From: Saccharopolyspora_D taberi
Lineage (GTDB): Bacteria > Actinomycetota > Actinomycetes > Mycobacteriales > Pseudonocardiaceae
DNA length: 64,000 nt
Reading direction: 5' to 3'
Assembly: GCF_039534165.1 (NCBI RefSeq)
Contig: NZ_BAAAUX010000023.1
Coordinates: forward strand, 1 to 64,000
Shown here: positions 57,961 to 64,000 of the stretch, piece by piece
Position numbering within the stretch: position 1 is the stretch's first letter
Layout of the letters: every line of letters begins with the position of its first letter
The notes under the pieces: generated by a model
What the model was told of the DNA's origin: nothing
The model's database searches: none
What the model saw: only the letters and a program-made list of their open reading frames with translations
Made by a program: the position numbers and the translations under genes

Positions 57961-57972
57961 TGGTACAAACCA
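57961..57972 (+). promoter_or_regulatory. DasR-like (dre) site before the chitinase gene
   Basis: TGGTACAAACCA has the TGGT/ACCA arms and the length of the DasR consensus TGGTCTAGACCA, agreeing at nine of twelve positions. It lies 60 bases before the chitinase ATG. DasR is the GntR-type N-acetylglucosamine sensor that controls chitinase genes in streptomycetes. Confidence 0.55.
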
Positions 57973-58031
57973 ATTTTGCTCCATGCGAGGGTTCGTCCTC
58001 GTCACGGTCTGAGCACGAACCAGGAGGACAC

Positions 58032-59012
58032 ATGGGCAAGCTCCGCAAGAACCTGCTGGCCTGGGCCGGAGCGGGTGCCGCAGCCGCGTGCGCGGTCACC
58101 ATGACCGCCGTTCCCGCCCTCAGCACCCCGCAGCCCGAGGCCGCTGGCGTGGTCAGCGCCTCGCCGTACCTCTACAACGGCTGGGGCAATCCGCCCGCCG
58201 CGACCGACGTCATGAGCGCCACCGGGGTCAAGAACTTCACCCTCGCCTTCATCCTCTCCGACGGCGGCTGCAACCCGGCCTGGGACGGCACCCGGCCGCT
58301 GGACGGGCCGGACAAGCAGACCATCGACGCGGTCCGCGGCGCGGGCGGCGACGTGATCCCGTCCATCGGCGGCTACTCGGGCAACAAGCTCGGCGAAGCC
58401 TGCCAGGACGCGCAGTCCCTGGCGGGCGCGTACCAGAAGGTGATCGACGCCTACGGCCTCAAGGCCATCGACGTCGACATCGAGGCCAGCGAGTTCGAGA
58501 ACGAGGCTTCGCAGACCCGGGTGCTGGAGGCGCTGAAGATCGTCAAGGAGGCCAACCCCGGCCTGCGGACGGTGGTGACCTTCCCGACGCTGATCGCCGG
58601 CCCGAACGACGTGGGCAAGCGGATGATCGACAAGGCCGCCGAGCTCGGCGCCGACGTCGACGTGTGGACCCAGATGCCGTTCAACTTCGGCGGCAGCGAC
58701 ATGGCCGCCGACACCATCACCTCCACCGAGGGCCTGGTCGCGCACCTCAAGAGCGCCCTCGGCTACGACGACGCCACCGCCTACGCGCACGCGGGCATCT
58801 CGTCGATGAACGGCAAGACCGACACCGGCGAGACCGTCGACCAGGCCGCGTTCCAGAAGATGGCCGACTACGCCAAGGAGAAGGGCCTCGGCCGGTTCAC
58901 CTTCTGGTCGGTCAACCGGGACCGCCCCTGCGACGGCGCCCCCGACGCCTGCGGCGGCATCGACCAGCAGCCGTGGGACTTCACCAAGGTCGTCGCCGGT
59001 TTCCAGGGCTGA
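58032..59012 (+). CDS. Secreted glycoside hydrolase family 18 chitinase-like protein
   Basis: The 326-residue protein has a signal peptide (RKNLLAWAGAGAAAACAVTMTAVPALSTP, cleavage likely before residue 35-40) and a GH18 catalytic barrel without carbohydrate-binding modules. The SxGG motif appears as PSIGGYSG (110-117) and the catalytic strand as IDVDIE, with Asp147, Asp149 and the acid Glu151. The first Asp of DxxDxDxE is lysine here. Three or more cysteine pairs suggest disulfides. AGGAGG precedes the ATG. A DasR-like site lies in the promoter region, so induction by chitin or N-acetylglucosamine is expected. The gene is inserted between adnA and an alkyltransferase-like gene. Confidence 0.87.
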   Translation: MGKLRKNLLAWAGAGAAAACAVTMTAVPALSTPQPEAAGVVSASPYLYNGWGNPPAATDVMSATGVKNFTLAFILSDGGCNPAWDGTRPLDGPDKQTIDAVRGAGGDVIPSIGGYSGNKLGEACQDAQSLAGAYQKVIDAYGLKAIDVDIEASEFENEASQTRVLEALKIVKEANPGLRTVVTFPTLIAGPNDVGKRMIDKAAELGADVDVWTQMPFNFGGSDMAADTITSTEGLVAHLKSALGYDDATAYAHAGISSMNGKTDTGETVDQAAFQKMADYAKEKGLGRFTFWSVNRDRPCDGAPDACGGIDQQPWDFTKVVAGFQG

Positions 59013-59085
59013 CCCGGTTTCCAGGCTGACCTGGTTTCCAGGGCTGATCGGTTTTCCAGGCTGATCGGTTTTCCGGGGCTGATCC
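58998..59085 (+). repeat. Tandem 17-19 bp repeat starting in the chitinase stop region
   Basis: Five units of GGTTTYCAGGGCTGAYC start at 58998, 59016, 59033, 59050 and 59067. The first unit is the end of the gene itself (codons G-F-Q-G-stop), so the array looks like serial duplication of the last 17-18 bases including the stop codon. Confidence 0.85.
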
Positions 59086-59132
59086 GGTGCCCGCGGGGTT
59101 CGCGCGGCGGACCCCGCGGGTACTTTCGGGGC

Positions 59133-59420
59133 GTGGACGAGGAAACCCTGGAGCAGGTCCGGTCGATCGTGGCCTCGATTCCGCCCGGCCGGGTGCTCTC
59201 CTACGGCGACATCGCCGAGATCGCCGGGATCCGCTCGCCCCGGCTGGTGGGCCGGATCATGGCCGAGGACAGCGCCGACCTGCCCTGGCACCGGGTGCTG
59301 CGGTCCAACGGCACGATCGCCGAGCACCTGCGGAGCAGGCAGCTGGAACTGCTGCGCGCCGAGGGCGTGCTGGCCGACGGAGCGCGGATCAACATGCGCG
59401 AGTACCGGTGGGACGGCTGA
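59133..59420 (+). CDS. Alkyltransferase-like protein (MGMT-family, no acceptor cysteine)
   Basis: The 95-residue protein matches the DNA-binding domain of O6-alkylguanine transferases: IPPGRVLSYGDIAEIAGIRSPRLVGRIMA, then LPWHRVLRSNGTIAEH. The acceptor motif PCHR is PWHR, so the methyl-accepting cysteine is replaced by tryptophan, as in alkyltransferase-like (ATL) proteins that flag O6-alkylguanine for nucleotide excision repair. TACTTT (59121-59126) lies six bases before the GTG with no ribosome binding site, so it is probably leaderless. Rv3204 is the positional counterpart as I recall it. Confidence 0.88.
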   Translation: MDEETLEQVRSIVASIPPGRVLSYGDIAEIAGIRSPRLVGRIMAEDSADLPWHRVLRSNGTIAEHLRSRQLELLRAEGVLADGARINMREYRWDG

Positions 59421-59593
59421 AGATCACTCTTTCGGGGTGAATCAGCGGCGGGGGTTCGTTTCTCTTTATATCGGGGCGTTTTTCCGGCCCCGGTCCACGA
59501 GAAACCTCTGGAGGAACCATGTCCGTCCACGGTCTTTTCCTTCGCCTCGGACTCGGCGCCGCCGTCGGGCTCGCCCGCGGTCTCGACCTCGCG

Positions 59594-60418
59594 CTACGGC
59601 TGGCGCGAGAACCGCGGAAGCTCTTCGGCGACCAGGCGCACCAGCGCGCCGGTGCGGGGCCGCTCCGGCATCGCGCAGTCCAGACCGGCCGCGAGGATCG
59701 GCGCGGCGGTGACCGATCCGACGCAGGCGAGGAACACCCGGCCCCGCAGCGCGTTCCGGAACTCCGTCCCGCGGCCGGTGCGGTCGGCGCGGCCGAGCAG
59801 GTTGGCCGCGGCGGGCGCGCTGGTGAACGGCAGCGCGTCCACGCAGCCGCCGATCACGGCGTCGATCAGCCGGTCCAGCGCGTCGAGGTCCACCGGGTCG
59901 GTCCACCGGTAGACCGCCACCGGGACGACCTCGGCACCCGCCTCCGCCAGGCGCTCGCGGAACCGCAGCATCGGATCCCCGTGCACCTGCAACACGATCC
60001 GCTTGCCCTCGACCTCGCGCTCCAGCAGGTAGTCCAGGATTTCGGCGGACTCCTCCGACGGCGAGGTCCACTCCTCGGACAGCCCCGCGCCGCGGATGGC
60101 GCCGCACGCCTTGGCACCGCGCGCCAGCAGGCTCGCCGACCGCAGGTGCTCGACGACCCGCTCCCCGGCGCACGGGGCCTCGATCCAGCCGCGGAACCCG
60201 ACACCGGTCGTCGCGACGGCGACGTCCACCGGCTTGGCGAGAACTTCCTCGGTCGCTGCCGCCAGCTCGCCGTCCTCGGGCAGCGGAACCGTGTGCATCG
60301 AAGCGCCGAAGAGCACCCGCGCACCGCGCCGCTCGAACAGCGCGCCGATCTCGGCGGCCTTGCGCTCAGCGGTGATCCCGACGGTGTAGCCGCTCAGAGG
60401 TTGGTCCGACACGGCCAT
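59594..60418 (-). CDS. Uroporphyrinogen-III synthase-like (HemD) protein
   Basis: The 274-residue protein has the bilobed HemD fold: GYTVGITAERKAAEIGALFERRGARV at the start, ATTGVGFRGWIEA, EVVPVAVYRWTDPVDLDALDRLIDAVIGGCVDALPFTSAPAAANLL and VFLACVGSVTAAPILAAGL. Related actinobacterial proteins carry a C-terminal winged helix and act as regulators; that domain is absent here. No other haem gene is nearby, so a role in cobalamin or haem synthesis is uncertain. The ATG at 60418 (MAVSDQPLSGY) is preferred; an ATG at 60430 is possible. Confidence 0.75.
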   Translation of the reverse strand: MAVSDQPLSGYTVGITAERKAAEIGALFERRGARVLFGASMHTVPLPEDGELAAATEEVLAKPVDVAVATTGVGFRGWIEAPCAGERVVEHLRSASLLARGAKACGAIRGAGLSEEWTSPSEESAEILDYLLEREVEGKRIVLQVHGDPMLRFRERLAEAGAEVVPVAVYRWTDPVDLDALDRLIDAVIGGCVDALPFTSAPAAANLLGRADRTGRGTEFRNALRGRVFLACVGSVTAAPILAAGLDCAMPERPRTGALVRLVAEELPRFSRQP

Positions 60419-60568
60419 ATCGTCACACATCCCCCATTCGGAGGGTACTTCCACATCGGAGATGCAGGAGTGGATCACGGCCGTCCGGTGGCGAAGGCCC
60501 GTTCGCCGACCGGTTGATCATCCTGAGCCGACCGGCCCAACGAGCGTTCGCGACGACGAGAGGAGAGA

Positions 60569-61366
60569 TCAGAGGACTTCGAGGACCATCTGCGAAGCGT
60601 GCTCCAGGCCGCCCAGCGAAGCGGTGGTCGAGCGCGGGTGCAGCGCGTGCACCGCCAGGCGGAACAGCAGCGCGCGCAGCAGCGCCTGCGGCCATTCCGA
60701 CAGGTGCGACCAGCGCTCGACGATCGCCGGGTCGGAGCCGCCCCAGGCCAGCGCGTCGATCACCACGACGGCCGAGGCCCACTCGGCGGGCCGCCAGTAC
60801 GGCGCGAAGTCGATGATGCCCGGCGGGGCGTTGCCCGCGAAGAGCACGTTGCCGAACAGGTCGCCGTGCACGACCTGCGGTCGCAGCTGCACCTTCCGGC
60901 GGGAGGCGGCGAGCACGTCGTAGAGCCGGCCGCCCTTCTCCGGCTGGAGGGCGTACTCCTCCTCGCCCCAGGCCATCCGGTCGGCCAGCGCGTAGATGTC
61001 CTGGCGCGCGGCCAGGAAGCGGGGGCAGGCGAGGAACCGGCTCGCCGCGTGCAGCCGCAGCGACATCGCCACGACCTCGTCGTGGCGCGGCTCGGGACGG
61101 CCTGCGAGGTTGCGGCTGGCCGACCAGCCTGCGACGACCCAGCGGCCGTCGGTGGAGCGGACCGGGCGCGACACCCGGATGTCGTCGGCCTCGAGCAGGT
61201 CGAGCGTCTGGGCGACCCAGGCGGCTTCGGCGGTGTTCGCGGCGGGCTTGAGCACGACGTCGCCGCAGCGCCACGCGACCGCCCCGTCCAGCAGCTCGGG
61301 TTCCTCGACGCGCGCACCGAACGCCGCGCGCACGTGCGGCGGGGGCGGCTCCGGCGTAGCAGTCAC
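60569..61366 (-). CDS. TIGR02569 family aminoglycoside-phosphotransferase-like protein
   Basis: The 265-residue protein has the APH kinase fold with the catalytic loop VVHGDLFGNVLFAG and the metal aspartate in GIIDFAPYWRP. The family (TIGR02569) is actinobacterial and of unknown substrate; Rv3205c is the positional counterpart as I recall it. The GTG start has TAGCGT (forward 61374-61379) seven bases upstream and no ribosome binding site, so it is leaderless. It lies between moeZ and the HemD-like gene. Antibiotic phosphorylation should not be assumed. Confidence 0.83.
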   Translation of the reverse strand: MTATPEPPPPHVRAAFGARVEEPELLDGAVAWRCGDVVLKPAANTAEAAWVAQTLDLLEADDIRVSRPVRSTDGRWVVAGWSASRNLAGRPEPRHDEVVAMSLRLHAASRFLACPRFLAARQDIYALADRMAWGEEEYALQPEKGGRLYDVLAASRRKVQLRPQVVHGDLFGNVLFAGNAPPGIIDFAPYWRPAEWASAVVVIDALAWGGSDPAIVERWSHLSEWPQALLRALLFRLAVHALHPRSTTASLGGLEHASQMVLEVL

Positions 61367-61425
61367 GCGCCAGACGCTACCTCGATCACCGGAGATTCCA
61401 CAGCAGACGCTCCGAAAAGCACAGT

Positions 61426-61457
61426 GGCCGGGCGATCATCATCACGATCGCCCGGCC
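61426..61457 (-). terminator. Terminator of moeZ
   Basis: GGCCGGGCGATC (61426-61437) and GATCGCCCGGCC (61446-61457) are exact 12-base complements with an eight-base loop, starting 14 bases past the moeZ stop. A short T run follows on the minus strand. Confidence 0.75.
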
Positions 61458-61471
61458 AGGTGCGGTACCGG

Positions 61472-62644
61472 TCAGTAGGTCGGCAGGCTCTTGTCGACCT
61501 CGTTGGCCCACCCGAGCACGCCGCCGCCGACGTGCACCGCGTCGGCGAAGCCCGCCTTGTGCAGCGCGGCCAGCGCCTCGGCCGAACGGGCGCCGGACTT
61601 GCAGTGCAGCACGATCTGGCGGTCCTGCGGCAGCTCGGCCAACGCCTCGCCGGACAGGATGCGGTCCTTGGGGATCAGCGTCGAGCCCTCGATCTTGACG
61701 ATCTCGTACTCGTGCGGCTCCCGGACGTCGATCAGCTCGAACTTGTCGCCGCGGTCGAACTTGTCCTTGAGCTCGCGCGGGGTGATCGTGCTGTTGACCG
61801 CCGCCTGCTGCGCCTCGTCGGAGACCACGCCGCAGAACGCCTCGTAGTCGATCAGCTCGGTGATCGGCTCGGCCTCGGGGTCCTTGCGGATCTTGACCGT
61901 GCGGTAGCTCATCTCCAGCGCGTCGTAGATCATCAGGCGGCCCAGCAGCGTCTCACCGATGCCGGTGATCAGCTTGATCGCCTCGTTGACCATGATCGAA
62001 CCGATGGAGGCGCAGAGCACGCCGAGCACACCGCCCTCGGCGCAGGACGGCACCATCCCGGGCGGCGGGGGCTCCGGGTAGAGGTCGCGGTAGTTCGGGC
62101 CGTGCTCGGCCCAGAACACGCTGGCCTGGCCCTCGAACCGGAAGATCGAACCCCACACGTAGGGCTTGCCGAGCAGCACCGCCGCGTCGTTGACGAGGTA
62201 GCGGGTGGCGAAGTTGTCGGTGCCGTCCAGGATCAGGTCGTAGTCCCGGAAGATGTCGAGCGCGTTCTCCGAGGACAGGTGCGTCTGGTGCAGGTTGACC
62301 TTGACGAACGGGTTGACCTCGGCGATCGAGTCCTTCGCGGACTCCGCCTTCGGGCGGCCCAGGTCGGACTGGCCGTGGATGACCTGGCGGTGCAGGTTCG
62401 ACTCGTCCACCTCGTCGAACTCGACGATGCCGAGCGTGCCGACACCGGCCGCGGCCAGGTACAGCAGTGCCGGGCTGCCGAGCCCGCCGGCACCGACGAC
62501 CAGCACCTTGGCGTTCTTCAACCGCTTCTGCCCGTCCATCCCGACGTCCGGGATGATCAGGTGGCGGCTGTAGCGCGCGACCTCTTCCTTGGTCAGCTCC
62601 GCCGCCGGCTCGACCAGCGGCGGCAGTGACGTTGCGCCGGACAT
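61472..62644 (-). CDS. moeZ: Adenylyltransferase/sulfurtransferase MoeZ
   Basis: The 390-residue protein fuses an E1-like adenylyltransferase domain (ATP motif VVGAGGLGSPALLYLAAAG at 49-67, GTDNFATRYLVND, PSCAEGGVLGVLC) with a C-terminal rhodanese domain (FELIDVREPHEYEI and the active-site loop HCKSGARS near 346). It adenylates and thiolates the C-termini of ubiquitin-like sulfur carriers for molybdopterin, cysteine and thiamine synthesis. In actinomycetes one MoeZ can serve several pathways, including sulfur-containing antibiotics. GAGGAGGAG precedes the ATG. It follows the DUF3152 gene after a 263-base spacer in which no gene is seen. Confidence 0.94.
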   Translation of the reverse strand: MSGATSLPPLVEPAAELTKEEVARYSRHLIIPDVGMDGQKRLKNAKVLVVGAGGLGSPALLYLAAAGVGTLGIVEFDEVDESNLHRQVIHGQSDLGRPKAESAKDSIAEVNPFVKVNLHQTHLSSENALDIFRDYDLILDGTDNFATRYLVNDAAVLLGKPYVWGSIFRFEGQASVFWAEHGPNYRDLYPEPPPPGMVPSCAEGGVLGVLCASIGSIMVNEAIKLITGIGETLLGRLMIYDALEMSYRTVKIRKDPEAEPITELIDYEAFCGVVSDEAQQAAVNSTITPRELKDKFDRGDKFELIDVREPHEYEIVKIEGSTLIPKDRILSGEALAELPQDRQIVLHCKSGARSAEALAALHKAGFADAVHVGGGVLGWANEVDKSLPTY

Positions 62645-62907
62645 CTCCCAGCTCCTCCTCAATGGTCGGTACCCGGCCCGCGCGCCCGCGCCGGACGGAT
62701 ACCCCGAGCATCCGCGAGGCCGTCGCAAGCACCTCGCGAAACCTGCAACGCAAGACTGGCCGATGGGCTTCCGCAACCCAAACTACTCCCACGATCCGAG
62801 AAGGGGTTGCGCCCACCGACCGCGGCTCCGGCCTGCCTGGACGACCATGGAACGCGGTCGCCCGCGTGGTGAACTTCTCGGTGGGTGGACTGCCGGCCCG
62901 AGGTGGA

Positions 62908-63972
62908 CTACTGGCCCGCGGGGTCGGCGACCGGGAACGGCCAGGCGTTGGGACGGCACACGAACCCGTTCGCCGGGATCGAGGTGCCCTGGTCGGCGAT
63001 CTTGTTCAGCTCGTGGAGCTCGTTGTTGGAGACGCTGAAGGTCTGCTGCATCATCACCGGCGCCAGCGCTCCCTGCTGCGGGCAGCCCAGGTGTCCGTTG
63101 TTGAAGACGTGACCGACCTCGTGGTTGATCGCGTACCTGCGGTAGCTGCCGATGTCGCCCTCGAACGAGACCGCGGCGCGGACCCACCTGGCCGCGTTGA
63201 TGTAGACCATGTCGCCCTTGCGGCACGAGCTGTCGAACGGCACGCCGTTGCTGTAGTCGCACGCCTCGCGGGCGGTCTGCTGGCTGACGAGGATGACCCG
63301 GAAGTCCGGGCGCGGCCCGGAGCTGTCGACCCGCTGGAGCGAGATCCCCTCCGGCGACGCCTTCGGGTTCGTCCAGCTCCTGGGGTCGGACAGGGTCTCC
63401 TGCACGAGGGTGCCGAAGCTGTCGTTGCCGTCCGCGAGCTTGACCCCGACCTCGACCTCGACGCTGTACTTGTAGAGGGCGCCCTGGCCGATCTTCGGCG
63501 AGGTCCCCGGCAGCACCTCGAAGGTGCGCGCCCCGAACTCCGGGATCGGGCTGCCGGGCGGCAGCTCCGCGGAGAACATCTCCGGCGGGAACGTCTGGCC
63601 CGGCGGGGCTTCGGTCACGACCGGCGTCGACGGGCCGGGATCAACCGGGGAGTTCAGCCCGGACGCGCGCTCGTCCTCCGCGCCGCGCGGGCCGACCGCC
63701 TGGAAGATCGCGAGCGCGCTGACCACGACCAGCAGCGGCAGCGCGTAGATCCGCCAGCCGTAGCGCCCGAGCACTCCCCTGCGGGGCCGCTCGGCCGGCG
63801 CCTCCTCGGCGTCGAGGTCGTCCGGTTCCGGCTTCGGATTCCAGGACGCGGCAAGCGGTTCGGCCCGGCGACCGCGGTCCGGGCGGGCGGCGGTGCGACC
63901 GGCTCCCCCACCTGATGACGAACGACCGGAGGCGGAGGTGCGAGATCGCTGGGGCGGGCGGGTCACGGTCAT
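62908..63972 (-). CDS. DUF3152 family membrane-anchored zinc-peptidase-like protein
   Basis: The 354-residue protein has a basic, disordered N-terminus of about 70 residues, one transmembrane helix (RIYALPLLVVVSALAIFQAV) and an extracytoplasmic DUF3152 domain. The latter ends with RRYAINHEVGHVFNNGHLGCPQQGALAPVMMQQTF, whose HExxHxxxxxH pattern is that of metzincin-like zinc peptidases. Cysteines near CDYSNGVPFDSSC could form a disulfide. Rv3207c is the positional counterpart as I recall it. The ATG at 63972 lies 28 bases from the window edge, so its promoter is only partly visible; no ribosome binding site is seen. The function is unproven. Confidence 0.87.
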   Translation of the reverse strand: MTVTRPPQRSRTSASGRSSSGGGAGRTAARPDRGRRAEPLAASWNPKPEPDDLDAEEAPAERPRRGVLGRYGWRIYALPLLVVVSALAIFQAVGPRGAEDERASGLNSPVDPGPSTPVVTEAPPGQTFPPEMFSAELPPGSPIPEFGARTFEVLPGTSPKIGQGALYKYSVEVEVGVKLADGNDSFGTLVQETLSDPRSWTNPKASPEGISLQRVDSSGPRPDFRVILVSQQTAREACDYSNGVPFDSSCRKGDMVYINAARWVRAAVSFEGDIGSYRRYAINHEVGHVFNNGHLGCPQQGALAPVMMQQTFSVSNNELHELNKIADQGTSIPANGFVCRPNAWPFPVADPAGQ

Positions 63973-64000
63973 AAGAGTGCCACAGCGCTGGTGGCGACCC

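Noticed and set aside
59519..60517. 332-codon plus-strand gene with a good ribosome binding site
   Set aside because: As a full-length protein it is an antisense shadow of the HemD-like gene. Only the start region is kept as a possible short peptide or antisense transcript.
60569..61366. Aminoglycoside resistance gene
   Set aside because: The kinase fold is shared, but the protein fits the conserved TIGR02569 family of unknown substrate in its usual neighbourhood.

Overview
The window is about 64 kb of very GC-rich DNA with dense codon-third-position GC, frequent GTG starts, WhiB, UPF0182, DUF3152, AdnAB and MoeZ genes, and a tmRNA tag ending in ALAA. This points to a mycelial actinomycete, most likely of the Pseudonocardiales (Saccharopolyspora/Amycolatopsis type). 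The assignment is inference from gene content; no database search was run. One run of 64 Ns (573-636) interrupts the second gene.

Region 1 (1-21.5 kb) is accessory and metabolic. It holds an actinobacterial methylenetetrahydrofolate reductase-like gene, a WrbA-type quinone reductase with a visible promoter/operator, and a three-gene redox cluster (StyA-like flavin monooxygenase, flavin reductase, covalent-FAD oxidase) facing a divergent TetR gene. Next come tRNA-Ala(GGC), a phenylacetate-CoA ligase, a type II NADH dehydrogenase with a small DUF6158 partner, an MFS exporter, a GNAT enzyme, a DUF885 peptidase-like protein, an SF1 helicase with a degenerate NERD-like N-terminus, an isoprenylcysteine-methyltransferase-like protein, an isochorismatase/MarR convergent pair, a YbjN protein, an O-methyltransferase, a TetR regulator and a DUF1266 protein.

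Region 2 (21.5-28.1 kb) is a housekeeping block read leftwards: prfB, ftsE, ftsX, smpB, an amidohydrolase and ssrA (tmRNA, tag ADKSQREFALAA). SmpB and its RNA partner therefore lie in one direction within 1.5 kb. A PadR regulator, a small zinc-ribbon protein and two identical initiator tRNA genes follow.

Region 3 (28-64 kb) resembles, as I recall it, the Mycobacterium tuberculosis Rv3193c-Rv3207c neighbourhood. It carries UPF0182, a PDZ-Lon-like protease, a DUF2342 metalloprotease, a YgjP-like peptidase, DUF5679, an ABC1/UbiB kinase, WhiB7, UvrD2, NudC, a K+ channel, AdnB/AdnA, an alkyltransferase-like protein, a TIGR02569 protein, MoeZ and DUF3152. Inserted into it are an M16 peptidase pair, a DUF2207 protein, a Pro/Gln-rich zinc peptidase, a secreted chitinase and a HemD-like protein.

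The most informative non-coding features are the following. (i) whiB7 has a complete control region: an AT-rich WhiB7-type promoter, a 71-codon leader ORF and a strong intrinsic terminator before the gene. (ii) A repeated structured element lies 3' of two tRNA loci, with a hairpin whose stems differ by paired changes around the same loop. (iii) A dispersed 13-bp palindrome, GTCCACWGTGGAC, recurs in genes and intergenic DNA. (iv) Many genes have a TANNNT box 6-8 nt before the start codon and no Shine-Dalgarno sequence, which suggests leaderless mRNAs. (v) A DasR-like site precedes the chitinase, operator palindromes lie at wrbA, styA and the gene at 16036, and three head-to-tail repeats precede the isochorismatase gene.
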